A DNA stretch of 64,000 nucleotides from G963556115 sp963675945 (lineage in GTDB: Bacteria; Planctomycetota; SZUA-567): contig OY780932.1 in NCBI GenBank assembly GCA_963675945.1, positions 3,844,001 to 3,908,000 on the forward strand, in the 5' to 3' direction. The translations under genes were made by a program, and so were the position numbers. Below, piece after piece: positions 1-9,047 of the stretch (its first letter is position 1; every line of letters starts with the position of its first letter). A model generated the notes under the pieces. That model saw only the letters and a program-made list of their open reading frames with translations, had not been told where the DNA came from and ran no database searches.

Positions 1-148
1 GAGACTGCAGAAGATAACGGTAAAACCCGCCCAGTATGGATTCTCCCAATCCATTACCAGTGAGATCCAATACACTATCAAGAGTGAGAGTGCGATCTTA
101 ATTGAGTCCTTGACATTGCGCGAAAGGGTAAACATGCCTACATTTTAG
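1..148 (+). CDS. C-terminal end of an unidentified protein (cut by window edge)
   Basis: One plus-strand frame is open from the window edge to a TAG at 146-148, giving 48 codons with an alternating polar/hydrophobic, beta-strand-like pattern and a terminal Phe. The family is not recognisable from so short a piece. No other frame is open over the same stretch. The open frame could be chance, so the call is weak. Confidence 0.35.
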   Translation, partial: RLQKITVKPAQYGFSQSITSEIQYTIKSESAILIESLTLRERVNMPTF

Positions 149-224
149 TACCGACAAAATATCTGTAAAGCAAAAAAATACCATTATCAACACAAACGAA
201 AGGCTAAGCTAACTCTGCGCTATT

Positions 225-629
225 TCACGCCGAATAGGGGTATCCAAGCTCCGTAGCTACATCGGCGGTAACCCGTATCATCAATTCAATATCCTCGACA
301 TTCAAGCCTTTGGCCGAGAAAGCATCGGCGAGCGGACAGAGATTCTGCAAACGCTCAAGCTTCTGCAGATCCTGAGTTAGTTCGGCAGGAAAAGGCTTGA
401 TACGCTCATACGAATTTATCAGATCGGTAAAGGTATGATTATCTGCAATATCCCCATTACCCATAAGGTAAGCCATAAAATACTTCTCAATTGTTATCCC
501 GAGAAGATTATAACAGATATCGGCATTGAATATCTCAGGCCGACGCCGCCAGCCATTTACCGCGGTCTTATGATACTTCTTCGCTTCACCCAGAAATTCC
601 GCCGCACTGCAATCATCTTCTACATACAT
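225..629 (-). CDS. HEPN-domain protein
   Basis: A 134-residue soluble all-alpha protein. The start is the ATG at 629, preceded by AAAGGAG at six bases; an upstream in-frame ATG at 647 lacks such a site. The central segment (NLLGITIEKYF, then NHTF and a Leu-rich helix) follows the HEPN pattern of a helix ending in EKxxK/F and a downstream H-[TD]-[FL]-xx-L. HEPN proteins are often RNases or nucleotidyltransferase partners in toxin-antitoxin pairs. The RxxxxH catalytic motif of RNase HEPNs is not evident and no MNT partner lies next to it. It may instead be a regulatory or scaffold HEPN protein. It diverges from modA across a 0.7 kb gap. Confidence 0.55.
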   Translation of the reverse strand: MYVEDDCSAAEFLGEAKKYHKTAVNGWRRRPEIFNADICYNLLGITIEKYFMAYLMGNGDIADNHTFTDLINSYERIKPFPAELTQDLQKLERLQNLCPLADAFSAKGLNVEDIELMIRVTADVATELGYPYSA

Positions 630-859
630 AAATAACTCCTTTAACATTATAATGTTTCTAGTTCAAATCACCTCAAATTTATATTATACAAATAATGTAC
701 CATACACAGCCGTAATCTTTCCTTTTTACGCTAATCCAACATTATACACTCCCAGCACATCCATATTTATCAGTGTTTATCCTACCTTAACCCACTCAAA
801 ACCGAGTCTACAATATATTCTACAAACAGCATATTATATACTCACCAAATTACATTTAC

Positions 860-902
860 GACAAATTTGTCATTTCCTACCGCCATATCAGACAAAATTG
901 TC
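860..902. promoter_or_regulatory. Paired palindromic operator-like sites
   Basis: GACAAATTTGTC at 860-871 is a perfect 12-bp palindrome. GACAAAATTGTC at 891-902 has the same GACAA/TTGTC arms around a different centre. The centres are 31 bp apart, about three helical turns, so a dimeric regulator could bind both on one face. They lie between the HEPN gene and modA. The regulator is unknown. Confidence 0.45.
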
Positions 903-1294
903 ATGTTCTTACCGGATATAATAAAATTGATAAGAGCCAATGTTAAAAAAACTACCCTTGCTGTTACACGCTTAAAAATACCATTCCCCATTCCAGCGAC
1001 TACTCGACAACCCGGGCGCTTTTACGCAACACCCCAGCATCTCCAACTTCGCTCAAAGCCGAAATACCCCTTACTATTCAACTTTACGTAATTTATTTAA
1101 CACTTCAACTTAAGTATATATGCCACTTATCACCCTCTCCTCAGACAATATAATGCATACTACTTAACTTATGACTATCACTCACTCCAGATATAATCCC
1201 TAGCCTTATTCAGTCATATAATTGTCTAACCCCAAACCTTATCCGGATATTCTCCGCTTAAACTGGCACGACAATTGTAATAAGGAGAAATGTT

Positions 1295-1327
1295 ATGATT
1301 ACAAAAAATTTTAAGACAATTTCGTAA
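1295..1327 (+). CDS. Possible 10-residue leader peptide upstream of modA
   Basis: AAGGAG at 1282-1287 is followed after seven bases by ATG at 1295. The frame runs ten codons (MITKNFKTIS) to TAA at 1325-1327, 27 bases before modA. The strong ribosome site on so short a frame suggests a leader peptide or a decayed gene start. There is no direct evidence of translation. Confidence 0.3.
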   Translation: MITKNFKTIS

Positions 1328-1354
1328 GAAATAATAACTGCAAAGGAGCCTATG

Positions 1355-2149
1355 ATGTTAGAATCAAACCGTATAAGTATTAAAACCCTCCTTCTGATCC
1401 TACTTCTTCTATTTGGTTCACTGCAACTTCTGGCCAATAGCGCAGAGCTCAATGTCTATGCTGCGGCCAGTACCACCGGGCCACTGATGGAGATAGCCCA
1501 AGCCTTCGAAAAAGAGACCGGCATCAAAATCAAAACCTCATTTGCATCTTCAGGTGTACTGGCGCGCCAGATTGAGCAGGGTGCCGAGGCCGACATCTAT
1601 ATCTCTGCCTCGAAAAAATGGGCGGATTACACCGAAGAAAAAGACCTTTTAATCCCTAGTACCCGCAAAAACTTCCTCACCAACACCCTGGTGTTTATTA
1701 CCCCTAAAGGCAGCCCTTCAGCAGTAAAAATAGTTTTCAGTCCGGACTTTGATCTACCCGCCGAATTAAAGAGCCGACTCTCCATCGGTAATCCTGAGTT
1801 TGTACCTGCAGGCAGATATGCCAAGGAAGCAATGTCGCATTTCAACTGGTGGGAGGGTTTCCAGGGCAACAAACGTCTGATTCTGAGCAAAGACGTCCGA
1901 GCCGCGCTCCGAGTTGTAGAGACCGGTGAAGCCGAACTCGGGGTGGTCTACGGTTCTGACGCCAAAACCTCGGATAAGGTCATCTTAGCCGCTACGTTCC
2001 CTAAGGATAGTCATAAACCCATTATCTATGTTATCGCTGCGGTAAAGGGCGGCAGTGAGGACGCTGGCAAGTTTATTGATTATATCTTTTCAGCCCAGGC
2101 AAGCGCGATATTCAAGAATTTCAGTTTTATCCCCTTGCCAAAGGAATAA
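1355..2149 (+). CDS. modA: Molybdate ABC transporter, periplasmic binding protein
   Basis: This protein captures molybdate (or tungstate) in the periplasm and delivers it to ModBC. Residues 1-28 form a signal peptide with a long Leu-rich core. The mature start resembles ModA (LNVYAAAS), followed by SSGVLARQIEQGAEADIYISAS, the oxyanion-binding segment of the family. The length of about 264 residues is typical. Two adjacent ATGs exist at 1352 and 1355. AAAGGAG at 1342-1348 favours the second (six-base spacing). modB lies unusually far downstream (about 500 bp) on the same strand. Confidence 0.93.
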   Translation: MLESNRISIKTLLLILLLLFGSLQLLANSAELNVYAAASTTGPLMEIAQAFEKETGIKIKTSFASSGVLARQIEQGAEADIYISASKKWADYTEEKDLLIPSTRKNFLTNTLVFITPKGSPSAVKIVFSPDFDLPAELKSRLSIGNPEFVPAGRYAKEAMSHFNWWEGFQGNKRLILSKDVRAALRVVETGEAELGVVYGSDAKTSDKVILAATFPKDSHKPIIYVIAAVKGGSEDAGKFIDYIFSAQASAIFKNFSFIPLPKE

Positions 2150-2655
2150 TATAATTTTCCCTTTCATTAAATTTAAAAATATAATATACATTATAGTACA
2201 GACATGTGTTGTTATTAAACTATTATATCCTTTACACAAACGCTTGGAGCAATATAGATCTACGATTTACAAGTTGAGATTTTGAATTGACTGTTCTGAG
2301 GGTCATAGACCTTCGAGGTAGTTTGTGGGATTGACTGAGGTCTAAGCTTTTGGCGCAGAGCATTCTTCAGAGCTTCACCTCTCAGCTTCCTATAAGTTAT
2401 ATTCTTAGTTTTTATTCGTCTGCTCATACAACCTTCGACCTACTTTCGCCCGAACAGCGGGCAAAGTAGGCAAAATGTCGCCAGCTTGGTGACCATTGTA
2501 TTGTTTAACCGGAATATAAAAATCACTCAGGTGATTTCCCTGGTATACAGGGTATTAAGGAGTATAACTTAGTAGCCTATTACCAAGGATTTCCCCAAAA
2601 ACAAGTCTGGATATTCTAATTATTATATGCAGTTGCGTAACAGGATAAAGATATT
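2150..2655 (+). other. Structured 506-bp spacer between modA and modB
   Basis: No gene is visible. Three hairpins are present: 2439-2470 (8 bp plus 5 bp with one bulge, loop AACAG, arms CCTACTTT and AAAGTAGG), 2521-2536 (AATCAC/GTGATT) and 2538-2552 (CCCTG/CAGGG). They precede modB by 104-217 bases. The sequence does not look like the known molybdenum-cofactor riboswitch. It may be a regulatory leader of modBC or the footprint of an inserted element. Confidence 0.45.
2439..2470. repeat. Strong inverted repeat upstream of modB
   Basis: CCTACTTT at 2439-2446 pairs with AAAGTAGG at 2463-2470, and inside this GCCCG pairs with CGGGC across a five-base loop; one C is bulged. No T-run follows, so a classical terminator is unlikely. 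It may be an RNA processing site or an mRNA-stability element within the mod transcript. Confidence 0.5.
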
Positions 2656-3360
2656 ATGGAATTGAGCAGTATCGTATCCGCAGATGAATTCGATGCAGTC
2701 ATTATCTCCATGAAGGTGGCGGTTCTCTGTGCGGTCATCTCCAGCCCCATTTCCCTCTTACTGGGCTGGATACTGGCGCGAAAAAGTTTTCACGGCAAGC
2801 CGCTACTCGATGCCCTGATACATCTGCCACTGGTTTTACCACCGGTAACAGTAGGTTACCTACTGCTACTGACTCTGGGTATTCATGGTTTTGTCGGCCG
2901 TTATTTATTCGACTGGTTCGGCATTCGCCTGGCCTTCAATTTTTATGCCGCAGTTATCGCTTCGGTAGTGGTATCTCTGCCCTTATTTGTACGTTCGGTG
3001 CGCCTCTCTTTCGAGCTTGCCGATCAAGGCATTGAAGATGCGGCTCGCACCCTCGGTGCCGGCAAGATACGCACCTTCCTGGTTATTACCCTGCCCCTAG
3101 CACTCCCCGGCATTCTTTCAGGTTTTGTTCTCTCCTTTGCCCGGAGCCTCGGCGAATTCGGAGCGACCATGACCCTGGCTGGAAATATTGAAGGCGAGAC
3201 CAGAACCCTGCCGCTGGCAATATACAGTTTTATGAACGTTCCAGGAGGAGAGGGCGCAGCGATGCGACTGGCAGGCTTATCTATTATTCTCTCGCTAGGA
3301 GCGTTCTTTGCCTCTGAATACCTGGCAAACCGGGCACGTACCAAAACCGGCAAAGCTTAG
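2656..3360 (+). CDS. modB: Molybdate ABC transporter, permease
   Basis: Inner-membrane permease that forms the molybdate channel with ModA and ModC. It has 234 residues and about five or six membrane helices. The EAA loop that contacts the ATPase is visible as ARTLGAG, followed by LPLALPGILSG and RSLGEFGA, typical of ModB. Shine-Dalgarno pairing before the ATG is weak. The modC start follows 27 bases after its stop, so the two are probably co-transcribed. Confidence 0.93.
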   Translation: MELSSIVSADEFDAVIISMKVAVLCAVISSPISLLLGWILARKSFHGKPLLDALIHLPLVLPPVTVGYLLLLTLGIHGFVGRYLFDWFGIRLAFNFYAAVIASVVVSLPLFVRSVRLSFELADQGIEDAARTLGAGKIRTFLVITLPLALPGILSGFVLSFARSLGEFGATMTLAGNIEGETRTLPLAIYSFMNVPGGEGAAMRLAGLSIILSLGAFFASEYLANRARTKTGKA

Positions 3361-3387
3361 TTATACCGTAGATCAAGGATTGACGTA

Positions 3388-4587
3388 ATGCGCTTAGAGA
3401 TTGATGTAAAGTTGAGACAGGGTGATTTTGACCTGGAGCTCAGTAGCAAAATAACTGAAAACACTCTCGGCATTTTTGGTGCTTCTGGAGCTGGCAAGTC
3501 GACGCTTCTCCATCTCATCTCCGGTTTAAAAAAACCGAACACTGGGCGTATTATTCTTAACAACCGAGTACTCGTCGATACCGCAACGAAGATCTTCTTG
3601 GAGCCCCAACAGCGCAGGCTCGGCGTCGTCTTTCAGGACGGTCGCTTATTCCCTCACCTGAGCGTAAAGAAGAATCTGCTCTTCGGCAGTAAAAACCACA
3701 AGAAATCAGCAAAGCGGGACTCCGCAAAATTAGATTTTTCCAGTGTCGTCGAGACCCTGGAACTCGAGCATCTTCTAGAACGCCGACCAGCGAATTTATC
3801 GGGGGGCGAGCGCCAACGCGTTGCTATCGGCAGAGCCCTCCTCGCCAATCCCGAGCTACTGCTCTTTGATGAACCGTTCTCAGCAATTGATACCAGTAAG
3901 CGTCTGGAACTGCTCCCGTATATCAGCCGGGTGCAGCGAGAGTTTAATCTCCCACTACTGATAATCAGCCATGATCTGCCCGAACTGCTCCAGCTCTCTG
4001 ATCAGCTCCTACTTATTGAAGAGGGTAAACTCCTCGCTCAGGGCAACAGCCGTGAGTTGATCTTCAGCACCCATGCGAGCAAGCGACTGCTGGAATCCGG
4101 TGTCAGTTCGAGTTTTTATGGTGTCGTCACCGCTAAATATCAAGCCGAAGGAACAGCACAAATTACGATTATCAACCCCGAAAGCTCCTCCACTGCTGCC
4201 GCTCCGCGAATTCTGGCACCATTCCAGAGTTCAATAGGCAAAGGCGAGTATGTCCGAGCTCAGCTCGCTCCTGAAGACATTATTCTCTCTTCAGCGCCGG
4301 TAGAATACATCAGCGCTCAGAACCAGCTCCGGGGGGTAATCACCCGCTCCCGGCGCCTCGGCGGGCGAACCCTGGTCGAAGTAGACTGCTCAGGTTTCAA
4401 ACTGATCACCGAGGTCACCAACAAATCCAGTTCTGAATTTTCGTATACTCCGGGTCGTAACCTCTGGGTTCTCTTCAAGACCTGGGCCGTTACCTACTCC
4501 CTCTACGCCTCAGATTATCAGGCTGCCCCGAAACCACTTATATCAACGCCAAAACACCAGCGAATACTGGAACTAAACAAAAAGTGA
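3388..4587 (+). CDS. modC: Molybdate ABC transporter, ATPase
   Basis: Cytoplasmic ATPase that powers molybdate import. The Walker A is GASGAGKST at residues 31-39, a Q-loop sits near VVFQDGRLFPHLS, the signature is LSGGERQR, Walker B is LLLFDEP, and an H-loop is in ISHDLPEL. The C-terminal 130 residues form a TOBE-like molybdate-binding region. At 399 residues it is somewhat longer than the usual 350-360. It is the last gene of the mod cluster; a hairpin overlaps its stop codon. Confidence 0.94.
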   Translation: MRLEIDVKLRQGDFDLELSSKITENTLGIFGASGAGKSTLLHLISGLKKPNTGRIILNNRVLVDTATKIFLEPQQRRLGVVFQDGRLFPHLSVKKNLLFGSKNHKKSAKRDSAKLDFSSVVETLELEHLLERRPANLSGGERQRVAIGRALLANPELLLFDEPFSAIDTSKRLELLPYISRVQREFNLPLLIISHDLPELLQLSDQLLLIEEGKLLAQGNSRELIFSTHASKRLLESGVSSSFYGVVTAKYQAEGTAQITIINPESSSTAAAPRILAPFQSSIGKGEYVRAQLAPEDIILSSAPVEYISAQNQLRGVITRSRRLGGRTLVEVDCSGFKLITEVTNKSSSEFSYTPGRNLWVLFKTWAVTYSLYASDYQAAPKPLISTPKHQRILELNKK

Positions 4588-4607
4588 CCCTTAAGCTTAA
4601 GAGTCAC
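4584..4607 (+). terminator. Hairpin at the end of modC
   Basis: GTGAC and CTTAAG pair with CTTAAG and GTCAC, with a C/A mismatch between the two blocks and no free loop. The left arm includes the modC stop codon. There is no T-run, so factor-independent termination is uncertain; it may protect the transcript end instead. Confidence 0.35.
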
Positions 4608-4670
4608 AAGCGCCAATAAGATAACAACTCAACCTCTAAAACCCACCCTAATAGCAACCTCAGATTCGAT

Positions 4671-5462
4671 TCACCCCAGAAAATTCGCGACGATCTCGAC
4701 AAATTCACCCGGCTTCTCCACATGCAGCGCATGGCCGACACCTTTGATTACTCTGGAGGTACTGCCCGGTATCTTACTCAAGCCTTCAATACATTCAGAA
4801 ATAGCAAAGAACCTGTCTAATTCCGCCCCGACTAGCAGAGTCGGCACATTGATATTACCCAGCCGGGATCCAAAGTCTACCCGCTTCAGAGCCTCAACCT
4901 GCAGAGCCAATCCCTCTCTAGACTGAGGATACGGATAATTTACTGAGCAGTCCAGATACATATTCATGAGTTCCTGACTACCAGTTATCTTCTCACTGAA
5001 TATCCACTCAAAGACCTCGGAGAAGAAGGCATGCAGGTCACATTCTTCACTATACTGCTCGACCCAAGACTCAAACAGACGGATATTCTCCGCCCCTACC
5101 CGGACTGCACAAGCTTCCAGCACCATCGCCTCTACCCGCGCTCCGGCCAGCAGCGCCAGTTCCATAGCCACAAAACCACCCATAGAATGCCCTAGTACCG
5201 CAGCCTGCTCGATATCAAGATAATCCATAAGTGCCACAACATCTTCGGCAATGAGTTTAATACTGCACTCCACTTCCTGCGGAATAGTTCGACCAACCCC
5301 ACGGTTGTCAAAGGTTATCACTTTATACCACTTGGCGAGTAAATCCCGAATCGGCAGCCAGCTCTGCAAATCACTCATCAATCCCGCAATCAGGATCAAG
5401 GGTCTGCCCTCACCAACCACCTCATAATACAAATCTATAGTCTCAAGCTTGAGCACCGACAT
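4671..5462 (-). CDS. Alpha/beta-fold hydrolase
   Basis: A 263-residue cytoplasmic alpha/beta hydrolase; the substrate cannot be predicted. The HG-equivalent region (LILIAGLMSD), the nucleophile elbow GHSMGG, an acidic site in LLVGAELDRF and the catalytic His in GVGHALHVEKP form a complete Ser-Asp-His triad. The order resembles haloperoxidase, 3-oxoadipate enol-lactonase and BioH-type esterases. ATG at 5462 is six bases after AAAGGAG; the in-frame TTG three bases earlier is too close. It lies 53 bases downstream of the diguanylate cyclase on the same strand. Confidence 0.85.
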   Translation of the reverse strand: MSVLKLETIDLYYEVVGEGRPLILIAGLMSDLQSWLPIRDLLAKWYKVITFDNRGVGRTIPQEVECSIKLIAEDVVALMDYLDIEQAAVLGHSMGGFVAMELALLAGARVEAMVLEACAVRVGAENIRLFESWVEQYSEECDLHAFFSEVFEWIFSEKITGSQELMNMYLDCSVNYPYPQSREGLALQVEALKRVDFGSRLGNINVPTLLVGAELDRFFAISECIEGLSKIPGSTSRVIKGVGHALHVEKPGEFVEIVANFLG

Positions 5463-5515
5463 CAACTTCTCCTTTATTGTTTAGTGAATATCTACGGCAA
5501 AAATACCGTTTCCTT

Positions 5516-7213
5516 TCAGAATTCAATTCTATCCCGCCCCTTGTCCTTGGCGGTATACATCAGCTTATCGGCGCGATTGAGCGCAGCCTCAATATCCTCC
5601 TCCGCCTCCATGGTCGCCACCCCGGCACTGAAGGTAATCCGCGGTATCCCGGCATCAATACTGGGCAGGGTATTGCCCAGCTTGGTACGTATCTTCTCCG
5701 TTATAGTTACCGCCTGTTCAAGCTCCACCTCCAGCAGACAGATTGCAAACTCTTCGCCTCCAAGTCTGCCAAAGATATCGGTACTGCGAATAACCGCCTG
5801 CACCATCCGCGCAAAAAAGATTAGAGTCTTATCCCCAACTGCATGTCCATAGGTATCATTGATATCCTTGAAATGATCGATATCCAGCAACACCAATGAG
5901 ATTGAGCGCCCATAACGCCGGTGAATATCCAGCTCCAGAGCCGCCACCTCATAGAAATAACGCCGATTGAAGATTGCGGTCAGCGAATCACAACGCGAGA
6001 GCTCCAATAGCCGAATCTCGGCATCCTTGCGTTTGGTAATATCCATAACCGACCAGATAACCCCCTGATCCAGATCGGCGGGGATTTGCGTATCGATAGC
6101 CTTACCGGTAGCCGCAACCCAGAAGGTCGAGCCATCCTTACGCTTGAGCTTATAATCGGTAGTAAGTACTGTACTGGTCATAAGTGCGCGGAAAAAACGC
6201 ATGCCGCATTCTTCGTGCTGTTCAGGGGAGAGGTAGACTATCGCTGTAGACTTACCGTGCAACTCTTCCGGGGAGTCATAACCGAACATATTGGCAAATA
6301 CCTGATTGACCCGGCGAATTATCCGTCCCTTGCCCACAAGCATTATCCCCAGCATCGCATTATTAAAGATAATCTCCAATTCGCTATACGCCTGGCTCAA
6401 TTTCTCCTCGGTCTGCTTGCGCTCATCAATATCCTCAAATATCCAGACCACCCCCTGCTCCAGATTCGGCGGTCGATGCTTATCGATAACCTGCCCGTTG
6501 ACACTCATCCAGATCGCTCTACCACTCTTATGCCGCAGCCGATATTCAACCTTGATTGGCAGACCGGCATATAAGTCAGCGCTATGCGCAGCATTAAAGT
6601 CTGCATATTCCTGCCAACCAAGGTGAAGAATCTCAGCGCTCTTGCCGATAAGCTCCTCCTCTGTAGTATAACCGAAGATATCCACAAGCTTGCGGTTGAC
6701 CCGCTGCACCTTCTGTTCAGTAGAGAGAAAGAGAATACCCACCTGGCTATTCTGCAGAATCGCCTCGTATTCAGCATTGAGTATCAGCGTTTGATTCTGC
6801 AGTTCTTTCTGCAGCGTAATGTCTCTGCAAGTCAACACCCGTACATCCTGTCCCTCATATTCAAGTCTACGGCTGCACAGAGTCGCCCAAAAGAGTACTC
6901 CGTCCCGACGTCGCATTAAGGCATCAAAGGCTACCACACTCTTGCCACACATCCGGTTCAAAGCATCCCCGGCAAATTCAAGATCAAAGAAATCCCGCGC
7001 CGAACTCTCCAGCGCTTCGCTGCGGGAGCAACCGAATAATTCCAGCGTTCGTCCATTGACATCAATACATTCATGTTCAAGATTGAAGAGCAGCAGTGCT
7101 TCCTGCGCCACACTCTCGATAAACCGCAGGCGTTTTTTACACTTCTCCAGTTCCGCCTTTTCCGCCATCAACCGCTGCACCTTCTGTTTGAGGTCATTTT
7201 CTTCTTGCATCAT
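5516..7213 (-). CDS. Diguanylate cyclase with three PAS domains
   Basis: It makes cyclic di-GMP from two GTP. A short coiled coil (residues 1-40) is followed by three PAS domains (roughly 45-135, 145-265 and 275-395), each ending in a PAC-type D[IE]T/DI segment, and a GGDEF domain. The active site reads GGEEF. RSTD five residues upstream is an intact product-inhibition (I) site. There are no membrane helices, so sensing is cytosolic. Two adjacent ATGs exist at 7213 and 7210 next to AAGGTGGG. The ligand is unknown. Confidence 0.92.
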   Translation of the reverse strand: MMQEENDLKQKVQRLMAEKAELEKCKKRLRFIESVAQEALLLFNLEHECIDVNGRTLELFGCSRSEALESSARDFFDLEFAGDALNRMCGKSVVAFDALMRRRDGVLFWATLCSRRLEYEGQDVRVLTCRDITLQKELQNQTLILNAEYEAILQNSQVGILFLSTEQKVQRVNRKLVDIFGYTTEEELIGKSAEILHLGWQEYADFNAAHSADLYAGLPIKVEYRLRHKSGRAIWMSVNGQVIDKHRPPNLEQGVVWIFEDIDERKQTEEKLSQAYSELEIIFNNAMLGIMLVGKGRIIRRVNQVFANMFGYDSPEELHGKSTAIVYLSPEQHEECGMRFFRALMTSTVLTTDYKLKRKDGSTFWVAATGKAIDTQIPADLDQGVIWSVMDITKRKDAEIRLLELSRCDSLTAIFNRRYFYEVAALELDIHRRYGRSISLVLLDIDHFKDINDTYGHAVGDKTLIFFARMVQAVIRSTDIFGRLGGEEFAICLLEVELEQAVTITEKIRTKLGNTLPSIDAGIPRITFSAGVATMEAEEDIEAALNRADKLMYTAKDKGRDRIEF

Positions 7214-7395
7214 CCCACCTTACTTGTAAAATCCCCTTTAATATTAACAATATGTCCATTAATATTCAAGTTATTTCAAACAGCAGAATACGTATTATTC
7301 AGTGCAGATAATCCCAACGGCAATTGTCAACGGACGCCTCAAACCCACATATACTCGTATTTTGCACACTACTTGCTAATGAATCGCCTCAAAGC

Positions 7396-8472
7396 CTAAT
7401 TACGTAGAGCCGGAGCAAACTCCCGCCCACTATCTTTGGAGGCCAGTAGCGGCTCCTCCCACCAGGCAAGCCCATGGTACTTCCTACCGTAAACCGTAGT
7501 CTCGCCGACAATCGGTACACTCAGGGTTACCCCAGATCTGAGCGCAGCCCGACAGAGCCGACGCATCGGCTCATTCCAGTCATGAAAGGAGAGATTGAAG
7601 GTTCCCCAGTGAATCGGTTGCAGCACCCTCCCCAGCAGATTCTGATGCGCCTGAACCGCCTCCTCGGGATACATATGCACACTCCCCCACCTCTGGTTAT
7701 ACGCTCCGCACTCGATAAAGGTCAGGTCAAATGGACCGTAAATACTCCCGATGTCGGTGAAGCCCGAGAAATAACCGCTGTCCCCACTGAAGAATATCCT
7801 ATGCCATTCAGACTGCACCACCCACGAAGCACAGAGCGAACTATCCCGATCAAACAAATTTCTTCCCGCAAGATGCTGTACCGGGGTCGCCGCCACCTTA
7901 ATCCTACCGGCGTATTCATACTCCTCCCACCAACCCAATTCTATAACCTTCTCCGACTCAACCCCCCATTCAACCAGAAGCCTACCCACCCCTGCCGGGA
8001 CGATAAAATACCGACAGATCGGCTGCAAATAGAGTATCGACTCCTTATTAAGATGATCCAGATGATCATGTGAGACCAGAGTAATATCGACGCTGGTGAG
8101 CTCAGAGAGTTTCAGCGGCAACTCACCATTATAGCGTTCAGGGCCCAATAAGGTCAGTTTATACGTAAAAACCGGATCGGTAATGATCCGGCAGCCATCT
8201 ATATTGATAAGCAATGAAGAGTGCCCAAGCCAGGTCGCACTTAGACGCCGACGCCCGGGATAATTAAAATAACTGATGTCCACCTCACAACGCGGAATAA
8301 CCTTTCCCGCAGCTACCCGCTCCTGCATGTTCGCGCCCCAGAGCAGAGCCGACGCCTGAGCGTAAACCTCATGAAAGACCTCAACCATCTGCAGATTCGC
8401 CCCCCGAACTCTGGCCGGATAACTCTCTGCGCCCGCAGCCCCCTCTACTGCACAAGCTTCATCCTTCTCCAT
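7396..8472 (-). CDS. MBL-fold metal-dependent hydrolase (NAPE-PLD / UlaG-like)
   Basis: A 358-residue metallo-beta-lactamase-fold enzyme of the COG2220 type. Metal ligands are visible in SHDHLDHLN, the His of TPVQHLAGR, the Asp of FFSGDSGYF and HWGTFNLSFHDW. The ATWLGHSSLLI opening and the WGTF motif are typical of the NAPE-phospholipase D/RomA group, whose bacterial substrates are mostly unknown. ATG at 8472 follows CAGGAG with a normal gap; upstream in-frame starts lack such a site and would add 20 non-conserved residues. Confidence 0.88.
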   Translation of the reverse strand: MEKDEACAVEGAAGAESYPARVRGANLQMVEVFHEVYAQASALLWGANMQERVAAGKVIPRCEVDISYFNYPGRRRLSATWLGHSSLLINIDGCRIITDPVFTYKLTLLGPERYNGELPLKLSELTSVDITLVSHDHLDHLNKESILYLQPICRYFIVPAGVGRLLVEWGVESEKVIELGWWEEYEYAGRIKVAATPVQHLAGRNLFDRDSSLCASWVVQSEWHRIFFSGDSGYFSGFTDIGSIYGPFDLTFIECGAYNQRWGSVHMYPEEAVQAHQNLLGRVLQPIHWGTFNLSFHDWNEPMRRLCRAALRSGVTLSVPIVGETTVYGRKYHGLAWWEEPLLASKDSGREFAPALRN

Positions 8473-9047
8473 GACTCTGCTCCTGTAAATAACTCCAACC
8501 ATAATAGTTAATCCAAGACCAAACCCTCGCACACAGGATTACTTCTCAATCTCCAAACACAGCCCACTCCCAGATCCGCAAAGCCCAGACACCTACTGGC
8601 AACCATATATATACTCAGCGTTAAGCGCAAGTTAGTATTCGATAAAAGCTGAATAACCATCTTCTAACCTACCGCCATAATCGTTGCCACCAGCATTCAA
8701 GGTTTACTACATAACACCAGAATAAATTTTTGTCAAACTCCAAGAGCGTCGGAGTACGCTCAAAATTTTACCCCCCCCCCTCCTATACTTCTCAGGATAA
8801 TACGCTTAAAGTTTTTTTCTTCAACCAGCAAGCATTGTTTCTTACCTGATTTAAAATCAAACTCCACCATATTCACCGTATACTGCAGCTACATCTCGCC
8901 AACTAGCCTAGCTACATACAATATCTACGAGTATAATCCTCAATAAAAAAAGCGACATCGCTACATATGCGATGTCGCTAAAAACTACCTGCCATTCTTT
9001 ATCCACAACCAGCACCTACAGCCAACCAACAGACACTAGCTTGATAA
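8473..9047. other. 575-bp intergenic region with a ten-C tract
   Basis: No gene is visible. It contains an uninterrupted run of ten C at 8771-8780, about 300 bp upstream of the MBL hydrolase start, and the terminator at 8951-8979. Confidence 0.6.
8951..8979 (-). terminator. Rho-independent terminator of the TetR gene
   Basis: A perfect 11-bp stem (AGCGACATCGC/GCGATGTCGCT) with a seven-base loop is followed on the minus strand by seven T. It lies about 70 bases past the TetR stop codon. Confidence 0.8.

Larger units (their letters stand above)
630..1351. other. 720-bp AT-rich divergent intergenic region
   Basis: No convincing gene is present; the open frames are low-complexity and lack Shine-Dalgarno sites. 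The region holds two palindromes at 860-902, a tiny SD-preceded reading frame at 1295-1327, and presumably the promoters of the HEPN gene and modA. Confidence 0.5.

Noticed and set aside
1..2655. Molybdenum-cofactor riboswitch near modA or modB
   Set aside because: The hairpins seen do not match the known conserved core as far as I can judge by eye.
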